Numbered from the stretch's first letter, positions 11,790 to 23,250 are shown. The stretch: 64,000 bases of DNA from Spinacia oleracea (GCF_020520425.1 NC_079488.1:25174247-25238246); one strand, 5' to 3'. The notes: a model not told the origin generated them from the sequence alone. Program-made: numbers and translations.

Positions 11790-12510
11790 AATGTTATTAC
11801 CAGAGCAACAAAGCTCCTCGACCGAAGGAGTCCTTCGTCGACGCGCAAGGTTGTAGAAGATGCCTCGACCAAGGATCATGAAGCACCCAAAAATCGCAAG
11901 TCTCCTATATGCTCGAAATATGTGGTCCTCGACCAAGCCTCACTATACGAACCGGAGACGTTCCTCGACAAGGCCATGCGAAGTCAACCCGCCGAAGAGC
12001 TGCTCCTCGACCGAATTTATTCGGCTCCTCGACCAGGCGACCGCTCAAGATAGAAGGTCCTCGACCAAGCTTTGGCGCGTAGACCGAGGATCCTCCTCGA
12101 CAAGGCGGTCGCGAAGCTCACCCGAGCTTTACCGCGTGGGTCGAGGACCTCCCTCGACAACAAAACCGCGAAGCCCACCTGGGATCTTCCTCGACAACGT
12201 GGTTGTGAAGCGGACCTCCCTCGACAACGTGGCTGCAAAGCCCACCTAGGGACCTTCCTCGACATCGTGGCTAAGAAGCCCACCCAAAGTTGTTCCTCGA
12301 CCAGATTCAGAAGGTTCCTCGACCGAATAAGCATGCGAAATGAAACATCCTCAACCGGGCGCCGGTGCATGAACCTAGGTCGCTCCTCAACAATATAACA
12401 CAAGGTCCGCTCGAGGAAAAGCCAATGAGCAACGTGAAAATGACATTCCTCGACACTATGTAGTCCAGGAATCAAGGAAAGGAAGGAGGTTCCTCGACCC
12501 ATACGTAGAT
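11790..12510 (+). repeat. dispersed short motif array (TCCTCGAC) in the 3' region of gypsy element 1
   Basis: The octamer TCCTCGAC, or near copies (TTCCTCGACC, CCCTCGACAA), recurs at irregular gaps of about 20-50 bases throughout this stretch, always in the same orientation. The sequence between copies differs, so it is not a simple tandem repeat. Tat-lineage elements are known to grow tandem repeats between pol and the 3' LTR; this may be a decayed array of that kind or a cluster of binding sites. Confidence 0.6.
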
Positions 12511-12590
12511 AAGCTAAGAATGACAATAAACGGTGACCGACACTGAACTCCGCTCAACATACGACATGCCGACGACGCCATCTCCTACGT

Positions 12591-12606
12591 CAAGCGTGGG
12601 GCTAAT
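12591..12606 (+). promoter_or_regulatory. polypurine-tract region of gypsy element 1
   Basis: The bases just before the 3' LTR contain GCGTGGGGCTAAT, which is G-rich and in the place where plus-strand priming occurs. A similar word (GTGGGGGCTTC on the minus strand) adjoins the LTR at 57795. The tract is short and not purely purine. Confidence 0.5.
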
Positions 12607-12948
12607 TGTTTGGGCCCATATACATGGTCAGCCCAACTCGGTATAAAAAGACAAAAATGCCCTTGAGTCTTGAAAACCAAGGAAAACAGCTGTTCATTAG
12701 AAGTAGACATAATTACATAATTACCCCGGTGTAATCATATAAATACTCTACTGTAATCATTAAGAAAGGCTATCTAATCATTACCTTTAAAAGCAAATCA
12801 GTCTCTCTCTCTCTAGTTCTTCTCACTTAACAACAACTTATCTAATTTTAATTATCATACGAAGGTTCCTCGGAAATCACGGTCGAATACGTCATCGGTT
12901 ACGTTAATCCCCCAAGTTATTATATTCACAGTTTCTCAGGCAGAAACA
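12607..12948 (+). repeat. 3' LTR of gypsy element 1
   Basis: A 342-bp LTR identical by eye to 1749-2090. It is followed by the target duplication ACGTT (12949-12953) and then by the rest of the copia solo LTR. Confidence 0.95.
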
Positions 12949-13286
12949 ACGTTCATTCAATATATCTGACAAAAAGAAAAACACAAAAACCCTAATTCTA
13001 ATTCTCTAAACGCCGTACATCCCAAACAAAGCAAGAGACAGATTGTGATCGTTCTCTTCCGTACTAGCATACGTGGGATTCAATTCGTGCTTGTGGACTG
13101 AGTAGAGGAGCAACAAGTGGGGCTCTAAGATCTTCGAAGCTTGCATACGAACGGGAGAACACGCTTCAAAGGTGATTATTCTTTCGACTTAATCTGATCT
13201 ATACTATTGTTATGCATGAGATCCTGTGATAGATGTTAGGAAATTGTTTCCTGAAATTCCGCTTTATGCATCTATATGTTCCTACA

Positions 13287-13560
13287 ATCCTCAACCTCCT
13301 CAAAGACATCGGGTTTATGAACCCTAATTTCAAGAATTCAAAAATTGGAGAAATTGGACCCAAAAATTTGGGGCTTCCAGTGTTACCTTGTATGAATATG
13401 GCGAAGAATCAAAGGGGGGTTGCGCGAATTTTTTTGTTTTACACTCGAGAGAAAGAATTAGAGAAAATAAGGGAGGAAGAAATTTACGAAGAACACAGAG
13501 GATCAGAGGAGAGAGAAAAACGAGGGGGTTTTTTTATTTAAGGTCAATTGCTTTGACCTT
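13287..13560. other. edge of the HSP70 fragment and interior of the putative capturing transposon
   Basis: About 13292-13311 read on the minus strand continues the HSP70 homology (SLRRLR). Beyond it the similarity ends. A short open frame at 13233-13541 (+), rich in Glu/Arg, crosses the LTR edge and has no recognisable homology, so I do not call it a gene. Confidence 0.5.
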
Positions 13561-13745
13561 CTTTAAATAAAATATTGTTAAAATGAGTCAACGTCGGAAA
13601 AATTCCTTTGACCACTGTAATTTGGGTTTTGGTCCCCATTCACAACAAACTTAAATTAGCTTCTATCTCACAACTTTTTTTTAAAGGTCCTTTGTCACAA
13701 TTTTTGGCATTTAAAAGGTCATTTTTGACAAAATTTCCTTAATTT
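13560..13745 (-). repeat. right copy of the ~200-bp inverted repeat
   Basis: The inverted partner of about 699-910. Its outer end (GACAAAATTTCCTTAA on the plus strand) mirrors TTAATGAAATTCTGTC at the left. By eye the copies are roughly three-quarters identical with small gaps, which suggests an old insertion. Confidence 0.55.
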
Positions 13746-14205
13746 TATACATTATTAGTAATTTTTAAGGAAATTTTTTTATTAAAATGAAAAATTTTAT
13801 CACTAAATAATAGATAAATTTTAATCATTTTGAGTTAATTTTATGTGTACAATATTTATTATACACCAGTTTTAAATAAAAAATTGTGTTATCAAGATGG
13901 GTTCAACATGACTACATGAAGTCTAACAATTCTTAATTTGGTTAATAAGTTTTGGGTTATGCGTGTCCAAAATAATGTCCGGCAAAAACTCCTAGTCACG
14001 GATGTAGTAGACCCCATCATGGCCCATTGGCCTCACCTGACATGAAAATGGCGAGTTTGGAAAGAATTCTCAGCCCTGGTTTTTAGGGCCCAGTCTGATT
14101 TTAATTTTGGACAGGTTTTGGCGGCTAATGTCTTAATTTTAGTTATAATACTTATTTTTTGGACAGTCTGATTTTATTTTTTTTGACAGGTTTTGGCGGT
14201 TAATC
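13746..14205. other. intergenic, no gene seen
   Basis: AT-rich sequence without credible ORFs. A phrase containing GACAGTCTGATTTTA and GGTTTTGGCGG occurs twice (about 14090-14130 and 14160-14205), a short direct repeat. Confidence 0.5.
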
Positions 14206-14212
14206 TTAAAGA

Positions 14213-15838
14213 ATCTCCAATGGTTCTAGTTAGGGATTAGCTTGAAATTTTTATAAATTTCAAGCTAATAGCTAGACCATTGGAGTGAAAATAATAAATT
14301 AGTTTGGCCAAGCAAATCAATACCTAATATTTAAAAAGGAAAACCAACTCAATTCTAAGGACACGTAAGCAGCACCATTTCGAAGACACGTGGCGGACAC
14401 ATAATCATCACCACTTAGAAGACACGTGGCCAATAATACATAATCAATTCTTCATTTAATACATATTAAGTCACCTCAACATTTCATCCTTCCCTTTCCA
14501 ATTTTAGTTTAACCGTTTAGAACAATTTAATTAGAGACATTGCCGTCAAAAAAATAAAAATAAAATAGAGACATTGATTAAAATATTGGCAGTTGTGGTG
14601 AATCAATTAAGAATGAGAAATGATTCAGATGGTTATAATTCTCGGGTTAATGAATTTGACTATTTATTTAACCTACATGTTTACAATTTTTTATAGACCG
14701 CCATTCCTCCCTACTTATTTTGCTAAATTTCTTCATTCTAACGAATTTTACTATTTTCCTATAGGTGGGTGGAAGTTAAAATTATGTCATGAACTTCTAA
14801 TTTATGCCCACCTCATTGTTTTCTGGACAAATATTTCTTCTAATGAGGTTGGTATTAGTTAATGTACATTATATTCATTTTTTTAGCCCATTTAAATCAA
14901 CAGTGCATCTACTTTGCATCTCGTTGCCTGACTTGCTTCAATCATCATCATATTTTAAGTTCTTTTACAAACGAATTAAAAAACGACAACATTGATGCAT
15001 TTTTTGTTTTGAAATCTGTATGATACTACTACCACACCCTAACTCTGTAAGCATAATTTCGAGTTTTAAAAAAATGGTTTAGTCTTTGATGTTTTCTAGA
15101 TTTTTAACATATCACGTCTGGTTAGCTTGACCAACAACTCTTAATTCTTAGGCCATTTTCCTTTTTGGTAGTTTTCTTGAGTGTGATGCAAAGGATATGG
15201 TGCGAAACTTCATGAATTGAAACATAGTTTTTTAATTCAACAAACAACAATCGTGAATTTCTTAGCATATTGAAGATTTGTGGATTTCTTTGGTTTAATC
15301 TAAACAATACATATGCTTAGTTTAGTTACTCTGTACTAGCATATTTCTCTTATTCTCATTTTTTTAAAAACCCCTTGGATAAAAGCATTACTCCTAAACT
15401 AAGAATGTATTTGTGGTCTTGTGGGAGCTCATAACATATTCCATAAAAGTAATCCTTCCACCCAATATATCTTGAAAATTTTAGTTTGTCTACGTACTAT
15501 CAAAATTATTAGTGAAAGTTTGTAGTGAAATATTATACATTTATACCTTTATCATTTTGGTATGTCAATTTACCATTTTTTAATTGAATTTCCTTAAATA
15601 TAGCCCGTGCTTAGAACGGGCCAAAAGATAGTTAGCTTAAACAAGCTAATTTTCTTGACCACTAGCTCCCAAAAGTTGTCAAATAATTAATTGACAAGTG
15701 GACAAGTGGGATCAATTTAAATAACAAGCAAGTTGCTAGCCATTGTAGCACAAATTAGATAGACAATGAAATAGCTTGAAATCATACGTGGCATAACAAG
15801 CTAATTGTCAAATTAGCTTACCATTATAGATGCTCTAA
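14213..15838. mobile_element. non-autonomous DNA transposon with GAGCATCTCCAATGG-type ends (candidate)
   Basis: The left end reads AAAGAATCTCCAATGGT. The right end, reverse-complemented, reads TAGAGCATCTATAATGGT and is followed by AAGCTAATTTG, like the left interior where 'agcttgaaattt' and 'ttcaagct' recur. Ends of the form GAGCATCTCCAATGG are common on non-autonomous plant DNA transposons. There is no transposase; the interior is AT-rich with only short frames. The target duplication is not clear, so superfamily and limits are uncertain. Confidence 0.45.
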
Positions 15839-15970
15839 ATTAGATTAGTTTCTGTAGAGGCACGAATATTCTAAAATTTTTATTTTACCCTTTTTAGTAA
15901 AATAATAGTTTTTGGCACTACTACATTAAACTCATATATTGTGGAGTATATTACGTAAAACAAGGTTAGG

Positions 15971-15985
15971 ATCCGTGCAACGCAC
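15971..15985. repeat. CCGTGC-AAC-GCACGG hairpin
   Basis: Perfect 6-base arms around a 3-base loop. A degenerate relative (CTGTGCAACGCATGG) lies near 38699. Words like this are found at the ends of dispersed plant repeats; no further call is made. Confidence 0.4.
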
Positions 15986-16386
15986 GGTTTAAAATAATTT
16001 TATTATTTCAATAGTAACTAAATAAAATACTTGTGATATTAGGAAAACTTGAAAGTAAAAAAGGATATATGCAAAAGTATAAATTCAAAGTGTGCAAAAT
16101 GAATATTCAAATGAACTAAATTTTAATATTACGATAAAAAGTTGAGGATTATAATTGTATACTGGTATGTAGATCGATCTAACACCAAACCCGAATGACC
16201 GAACCAAGACTATTTTTTGTCATAAACCCGAGAACTATTTCAAAAAATATATAACTCTAAAAGACCCGAGCATAAAAAATAAGGGAAAATCAGGTGAATA
16301 GATGCACCCTTATAATTAACTTATCTGAACTTTACTAGAACTGATCAAACCTGGTTGGAACTTATAGGACCTTATCGGAACTAATT

Positions 16387-16405
16387 AAAAATTATTATTA
16401 TTTTA

Positions 16406-16441
<36 letters not shown>

Positions 16442-16459
16442 TATTATTATTATTATTAC
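16387..16459. repeat. (TTA)n microsatellite
   Basis: An almost pure ATT/TTA trinucleotide tract with two small interruptions. Confidence 0.9.
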
Positions 16460-18700
16460 AATAATCCTATTCCAACTTATTAGATATGGTTGAAACTTAT
16501 TTAACTTATTAGATCTGATTGTAACTTAACTGAACTTATTGGACTTGAAACTTTTTTTCCCGAAGCTGCAGGCCTTTGTAAATATATTTAAAAGTTATTT
16601 GAAAGGAAAAGTGGATTATTTATAGAAAATATGGATGTCAGATTGTCAGTGGGGCGGGTTTTTTGGGATATCCCCCGTGTATAGAGGTCACAATGGATCG
16701 GGTTTGGATCAGGTGAGACTCAACCCGCGTCCATCCATGACATTTTATCCGTCATTCAACCCACCCATTATCCGTTAAATACTTCGTCCACATCCGATCC
16801 ATCCATCATCAACGGGTGATTCGGGTGGATCGGGTGTGAATGGGGTAAAATATATTTGAAGACATATAAATACAACTGATAGTGACACATATGCAATTAG
16901 GAATCATTAATTCACATATAGTACACATGACTAGTTTTCTTTTTGAAAAAACATAGCATGACTTTTACAAAGTTTTAGAATTATCAGTGTGTTATCCTAG
17001 TAAGGGAACATAATATTTTGTGTTATGCTTATGTCTAGTATAATTTTATTTACATTAATAAATATATTAAGAAAGTAAATGATGAAAAATTAAATCCTAC
17101 AACTAATGTAATAGGATGGATCAGGTGATGGATCGGGTGGTGGATTGGTTGCACCTTCATCCGTATCCGATCCACCCGTCACCAGATCCATCCATCATCC
17201 GTCAAACATTCGCTTATTTTCGGGTTTTAGTCCATATAATCTAGAACGGGTGGATGGATATCCATTGAGTTCGCCGTACCTGTGCATCCGCCGCAAGTGG
17301 GCTGGGATGGAGGAAAGTTTGACGAGTGATGGTTTAAATATGTATTCGTCGTGGGTGACGTGGCGATAATGGATTTAGATCAGACCCGTCCGTGTCGCTA
17401 ATCTTTCATCTAATTGATTATGAATATATTAAAAATTACTACTATTTTACATATTATAATGTTTTATTTATTTACTCAACTACTTTAGACAAGCGAATTG
17501 CCAAAAACTCTAGAATAAATCTTTAAAATTCAGAACTCTCTCATAGGTTGAGTTTAGGAGTGGGTTTGAGGAGGTGTGGATACACCGGAGGGGTGATAAA
17601 GAGGAATGTATTTTATTTTGTACCTCTCGAGACGGGGATTGGAAGGGGAATATCATTCTTTTCGTGGATGGAGGGGATGGGGATGATAGTTGTAGGTGAG
17701 TACGGATATGCAATCCTCGCCTCGTCTCAAAGTCATTTCTAACTGAATAAAATAAATGTTGTAGGTACTAGGTAGGTGTTAAGTGATCGGGTAATGAGAT
17801 TGATGGCGCGACTATGCGAGTATTAAGTGTGTATTACTATTGAAGTGAAGGGTGAATAACTTTATACTTATACAAGTGGTTAATGGGAATGAAAATAATT
17901 TTATCTATGTACCCTTACTTATTATAATTATTTTAACTTTTAATAAATAAGACACCTAATGAGCAATAACAAATTTATCCATTATTAATTTTAATTTGAA
18001 GAATATCTATAAACTCTCGTTCTTTTACAAATTTCAACAGTTTTCCTCCTTAAACTAGGTTAAATATTTTACTTTTCAATAATTTTTCTCATTCACAATC
18101 AAACAAGTGAAAACTAATAATTTCTTTAATTTTGATTATCCACATAACCACATTCCAAACATGTCCATAGTTTTGGGTTTTCACACATTTCACCGCTAAT
18201 GTATCCAAACCACAACTTAAAAGAAGTCAAGGTGTACCAAGATCACAACGCTGCTTTGGATGGATTGTGAATTTATGATACTCCTTAGTCCCTAATTATT
18301 TGTCTCATGCACCAAAACTGTTTTATGTGAGAGTAAAGTTGTGGTTTTCATGAATCATCTTTTGACGGGCTAACATCATATTTTACGGAGATCGACTCAT
18401 GAGTGCTTCGGAGAGTTTTTAAACCATACGCCATTGATACTTCTATACTTTTGTTCTTGCAACCAACAAAAAGTTAGATAAATTTTTAGGAAAAAGAAGT
18501 TCAGATATGTTGTTTTCTCTGGTGAAAGGAGAGAAACCGAACTGTCACAAATACAAGATTATAGGGCTAAATCCTCTCCAAAAGACTTGTGTTGTTACAA
18601 ACTTACAATCTTTCACACATGTATATCCAAATCTGTTTGAGATGGAAAAACAATATCAAGGGGCGGGGTATATATGTGGTTGTAGACACAAAAGAAACAC
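16460..18700. other. intergenic; contains GGATCGGGTGG-type inverted phrases
   Basis: No gene recognised. Between about 16690-16860 and 17110-17250, words such as GGATCGGGTG, GGATGGATC and their complements (CCACCCGTC, GATCCATCCATC) recur on both strands, so the DNA can fold. This suggests an old repeat. The rest is AT-rich and featureless. Confidence 0.4.
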
Positions 18701-18731
18701 GCCTGAACGGGGGAACTATACATAATATATG

Positions 18732-21700
18732 TACTTAGGAACTCAATCAACTCATCACACATTCAACTACAGCAATTTTGCAGAGCCTCATCTTAGGAAA
18801 GGAAACAGAAGACTGAAGACACCTTTCAGTAATCTTCAATGACTTCTTTTGCATTCTTTTCCAGGTACCAATTCTATGAAGGAGAAAAAATGGAACAGAA
18901 ATAACTGTACCATGATTGTCTGAGGATTTCTTTATGAAGGCCAGAAACACAGGATCACCTGTTAGAAGGAAAAAGAAACTGTCATAAAACGCCTCTTTCG
19001 ATGCCTAATAACATTGGGGAAACACTGTCGGGAATATAGTCTGTATTACATATGGAAAATCAATCATTCATTATCACAACCTTGTATGAAAGATGATGTG
19101 CAACATTCTAAAGAAATAACATCATTTGGCTTACAGCGGAGGATACAGGGGTTTAAGTGGGGTCACGTGACCCCACTTGCCAAAAAAATTACCTAATTAA
19201 ATTTAATTTCTCCCTAATTTAAAAAAAAAATACTCAACTTCAGTTAATTTTTCATTAACTTTTAAATAGTGACCTCACTGCCTACACTTTCTGGATTCGC
19301 CACTGTTGGTTTTTGTTGGTTTAGTACTGTTTTCATCTTAAATAATACACAAGTGAAACTCGCTTTACCACCCAAAGCATACTACTACAAGGCCAGCAGT
19401 ATTCGCAGACCAACAACATATAAACGAAGACAGAACAAATTTAATCAATATATTTTGATGCAAATTTTAAACATCACTTAGGGCGCACATATACTATAAA
19501 CAATTGTTACTTCTTTTTTTTTTGATAAAATAAACAATTGTTACTAATTCAAAGCCATATTCCATCTTTGATATCAGGAATATGCCTAATTACAAGCCTA
19601 CGAATAGTCTAGAACTGAACTGTCTGAAGTTTGGGGTTGATTTAAGCTGGTGATCTTACCAGGATTTGCTTATAAATTTTCCAACAGGGAGAAGATAGGC
19701 ATAATCAGGTCATGTTTACTCTAAGGTCATCTCCTAAGGTACGGTCTCCAATTATTTAGTCCTGTACGAAATAGATTATAAAGCAAAAGAACATAGAGGT
19801 GGAAATTAGAGATGGATGGGAGGAGAGAAAAAGAAATGTATAGGATTAAAAGAGGAAAATGTGGCATTCTTTATTTTCAAAGGGAAAGTTGTTTCGCCGC
19901 TAGAAAAAGTTGTTCTCCACCTTTTGGGGAAATTGTTTTCCACCTTTAACAAAACAAACAAAAGAAAATAGGAAAATCATTTTCAGGGAAAGTGTTTCCG
20001 TCAAAAAAACAGAGCCATAATGTCAATAATGAGAAAGTCCTATTACTCTTTCAAAGAAAAAAGGGTAACTTGTCGTTTGCTTTCATCCTTCCAAATACTT
20101 GATGGCTCGATCTCGTGTGTTTTTCCATAGCCATTCATTAACATACATCATATGTTTTTGCCTATTGTGTACATATAATGTCAATGATGAGATGGCAAGA
20201 GTTATCATTGGTATTCGACTATTTTCATCTAATGAATGACACAATGGTTATTTATGATTGAATTATAAGCTGTGCAACCCAAGCATAGGTTAGGCCTCCT
20301 TAAAATTTTGGCTAGGGACCCTTATTCTCAAACAACCAATATTTATGAAATATAAGAACCGATCAACTAGATACTAGCAAAGGCAGGCATGAAAAAGGAC
20401 TAAATATCAACTACGACCTTTACTGAGTTCAACCTGAGCAAAGTTAAAATGCATACCTCTTTAAGGCAACCAGGGGAACGACTGTCTGCTGGTAAAGGCT
20501 TCTTAATCCCCCAGCGAGTTATGTCAGCCTGCATTAAGTCAATTTTATCCCTAATCTCCCTCAATACTCTCAATTCTTCTTCTTCAGCTTTTTCAGAGTT
20601 CATTTCATGGCCCCTTGTTACAAACCTCTGATCCTCAAGTTGCTTAAGTCTTCTATTAAACTGCTGAAGTTCAAAGTCAGCAATGCCGCCTAGTGTTGGG
20701 TGTTTGAAAAGCAATGGTTTATCAGTCTTGCGATCTTTTAGTTTAGGGGATTCATTACTGCTACCCGGGGAAAGCAATGGCTTCTTTTCCCAGTCAATTT
20801 TATCTTTAGAATCGTTTGTCTTAGAACTATTGTCACTTTCTGGGGATAGCAACGGTTCCTTGACATCAGACTTCCAAATCTCACCCCAAACCAAATCTAG
20901 TTTGCCATTCCTAGTTTCACTTCCCAAAGTTACATTTTGGCTTTCTTTCTTAATATTAGAACTGTCAATGTAAGAGCATATAGGGACTTCATAGATATCC
21001 TGAGCAGTTGTTGAGCAAGCAGAACTTTCACATGCTTGAACACTCGCTACTTTTTCAAGGGATTCAACAAAATTTGTTTTTGCAGGAAAATTCTCTGGTG
21101 AGGGATGCGGCATTATTGCAGATTTCTTTGTTAGTGGGACATCGTTTGTATCCTCAGTTGAAGGGGGACTATTAGAGACCTTTAGACTATCCAACTCTTT
21201 CACCCGATCATCTAACTTCCTAATCTCATCCCAATATGAATGGAAGTCTCCATGCTCCTTTCTGACAGAGGGGTCTGCACTTTTGCTTTCCTGCCATGGA
21301 ATAGGAGAAGAAGTTGAGGACCTAGTTGTTCCCTCATTAGAAGTTCTTCTACTCAATACACCATTAAGTGGATTAGGTGGCAGTGAACTAAGCCGTCTAA
21401 GAGAACGAGTACTTGATTCTTCTGAGACCACGTTTTTTCTTGACAACATGTTATCAGGAAAGTGCAACTCACCGGCACCTAAATCTTCACACCCCATGCT
21501 TAAAAGTTTGAACCTGTATGCCTGAACTTGGAACTCAAGGGAAGCAATCTGCATTTCTTTCTGGTATATTATTTCCTGGAAAACCTCAAGTGTTTCTTGA
21601 ACATGAGAGATTTTTTCTTCGGCAATTCTCTTGTATTGACTCGCCTCCATTCCTACTGCTGCCTTTTCCCCCTGCAGGCGTAATATCATGGATAAAGCTT

Positions 21701-21848
21701 CATCAGCAGCAGTAGCAGAGGATTCTCTCTCCATATCCAATTCATTGTATAGTTTCTGCAGAAGTTCTTGCTGAGCTTGAAGCGTCTCCTTCAGGAAATT
21801 ACTTCCGTGTGTGGCTAGAGACAAAGTACGCGTAGCCATCAGGCTCAT
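18732..21848 (-). CDS. GTD-binding (zein-binding, DUF593) domain protein
   Basis: The only ordinary host gene recognised. Exon A runs from ATG 21846-21848 to 20457 and ends ...SPGCLKE before a GTATGC donor. The last coding exon is tiny: after an acceptor at 18959-18961 come eight codons (VILCFWPS) and a stop at 18932-18934, in frame, giving about 472 residues. Residues about 20-115 form a coiled-coil GTD-binding domain (LLQKLYNELDMERESSATAA, EALSMILRLQGEKAAVGMEA). Known family members bind myosin XI tails or act at membranes. The middle is Ser-rich and disordered, with two similar PLLSPES/PLLSPGS phrases, and the C-terminus holds a second coiled coil (FNRRLKQLEDQ, REIRDKIDLMQ). No transmembrane segment is seen in this start model. 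The 3' end of the transcript (18732) is approximate. Confidence 0.88.
19133..19305. mobile_element. small hAT-like MITE in the last intron of the GTD-binding gene (candidate)
   Basis: The left end is ACAGCGGAGGATACAG. The right end, reverse-complemented, is ACAGTGGCGAATCCAG. These 16-base ends agree at 12-13 positions. The flanks TTGGCTTA and TTGGTTTT are a possible degenerate 8-bp target duplication. The element is about 173 bp with no coding capacity. A 24-bp perfect palindrome lies near its left end. Confidence 0.55.
19155..19178. repeat. 24-bp perfect palindrome with a CACGTG core
   Basis: AAGTGGGGTCAC is followed directly by its reverse complement GTGACCCCACTT. The centre is a G-box (CACGTG). 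It lies inside the candidate MITE. Confidence 0.9.
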
Positions 21849-21892
21849 CAGTAATCTACTACCTTACTTCAATTTTGGATCAGGATTTATAG

Positions 21893-23250
21893 CTGCAAAG
21901 ATGCACAAGCATTTATGTGAGCATAACTGATTTCATTAGAAATACAGGTGCTTGGTTTGATTAAGAAGATTCCTGACTGAATGGTGTCTAATTTGGATAA
22001 GTTGACTGATTAAAGAAATTCACTAATCTTCAAAGGCGGATGCTCTTGACAATTACAGGCAATCTGCTAGTTGGTAAATCAGTTATGAACATCTTCAAGA
22101 AAAGAATTTATGTTCAGTTACAGACTCACAGCCACATTTAACCAATAAATTAAACAACTCTCAAAGAACATGTTGGGATTGCTATGATTTTTAAAGGGGA
22201 CCCCAATTATTACAAGCCAATAACCAGTTAAGCAAACTTATCTCACCTCGAAGGGGTTTCGTTACAGTGACACCAATCCAAAATGTATCCGGGGGTCTAG
22301 GGGTTCGCTACAACCTCAACAACCCAAAATCTATCTAAAGAGTCTAAAGCTCCTTTTGGTTTAGCGTAAAATGTTTTACACGATTCCAAACTTGTTTTCC
22401 TTTATTTGGTTCCTTGCAAGAAAATTAATAGAAAATGAATTAAAAATGGAAGAAGATGGCGGAAGATTGAGGGGAAGAATGAAGAGGGAGAAAGAAAAAT
22501 GAAAAAGTGGTTTCCTTTCCTTTCAAATGGAAAAGGTTTTTCTACGGTTGAAGGAGTTATGGAAAATTGTTTTCCTTCCCTCGCCAAACCAAACAACATA
22601 AAATGATTAAAAAGAAAAAACTAAACGTTTTACGCCATACCAAACAGTCCCTAAAGCCCAAGAGTTTTCTACAACCACACCAACATATAATGTGTCAGGG
22701 AGATTCAAGTTACACATGGCTTCATCTCTATTACTGATACCGAGAACTACAAGAACTTGACAGTTAAAATTGAGACCAGTTCTGAAAGACCTACAACCAA
22801 ACCATCAACAAACAATGATGGAAACTCCGATCACCGTTCGCTATAAATCGATTTACTAACCTAATTCTCCCTACAAGGATCAGGAAAATCACTAGCCTGC
22901 AAATCATTCTTCAACAAACCTCTTCCATATACCAGGAACAAACCATATTCATGATGTTACCTTGGAAAAAACTGGCCCTAAATTGTGATATTGACACAAA
23001 AATTACTTATTTTCATGTAACTGTAAAGTAAAAGTTCAGTAAACCCAGAGAATTATTCATCCACCATACTTAATTTCACCCAATACTATAAGTTAGAATT
23101 CTCCATTTATTACCCCTTACCAAACTGGACGTTATTGCTACAAACAAAAACAACTAAAGAACAAGACAGTTTTCACATTTGTAACACCCATATCTGTAAC
23201 ATTCTAGAATCCAAAAAGGCAGATAATCCAGCAAAAAATCAAAAGGTTAC
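21893..23250 (-). other. 5' UTR intron of the GTD-binding gene
   Basis: On the minus strand, TTTTCAG|GTAACC at 23251/23250 is a good donor and TTTGCAG|CTATAA at 21893/21892 a good acceptor. The 44 bases from there to the ATG would be the end of the leader. The upstream leader exon probably starts between 23300 and 23650. This is inferred from splice signals only; no transcript evidence is available. Confidence 0.6.
22343..22655. mobile_element. MITE in the 5' UTR intron of the GTD-binding gene (candidate)
   Basis: The left end reads CTTTTGGTTTAGCGTAAAA. The right end, reverse-complemented, reads CTGTTTGGTATGGCGTAAAA. The ends are therefore inverted repeats of about 25 bases, and GGAAAA/TTTTCC words are repeated inside. 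The size is about 310 bp with no transposase. 'CTAAA' occurs on both flanks, but the duplication is not firm. Confidence 0.55.

Larger units (their letters stand above)
1749..12948 (+). mobile_element. complete Ty3/gypsy retrotransposon, Tat lineage, with antisense gene
   Basis: An 11,200-bp element with two 342-bp LTRs that look identical base for base, TG...CA ends, and the 5-bp target duplication ACGTT. After the 5' LTR comes a primer binding site, then gag and pol on the plus strand. Pol order is protease, reverse transcriptase, RNase H, a second (archaeal-like) RNase H, and integrase. The second RNase H marks the plant Tat lineage. Between pol and the 3' LTR lie nearly 5 kb that hold an antisense gene with introns and a repeat-rich stretch. 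Identical LTRs point to a very recent insertion. Gag-pol is nevertheless broken by a frameshift near 2490-2530, and the protease motif is altered, so this copy probably moved with proteins supplied by relatives. Confidence 0.95.
1428..13286 (+). mobile_element. Ty1/copia solo LTR, split by a later gypsy insertion
   Basis: The LTR halves are 1428-1748 and 12954-13286. The start (TGAAGGAATTATGTCC) matches the starts of two other copia LTRs in this window (TGAAGGAAATATGTCC at 40563; a related one at 45445). The end (TTTCCTGAAATTCCGCTTTATGCAT ... CCTACA, quoted in pieces) matches their conserved 3' part. It begins TG and ends CA. The five bases before it (ATCCG, 1423-1427) and after it (ATCCT, 13287-13291) nearly match, as expected for a target duplication. 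HSP70 coding sequence resumes directly on the far side. No copia internal region is present, so this is a solo LTR left by LTR-LTR recombination. Internal coordinates 1749-12948 belong to the gypsy element. Confidence 0.75.

Noticed and set aside
12017-12526. 169-codon minus-strand ORF in the 3' region of gypsy element 1
   Set aside because: Created by the repeated TCCTCGAC words; low-complexity product and no start context or homology.
13233-13541. 102-codon plus-strand ORF
   Set aside because: It runs across the border of the copia solo LTR and the HSP70 remnant; no known domain.
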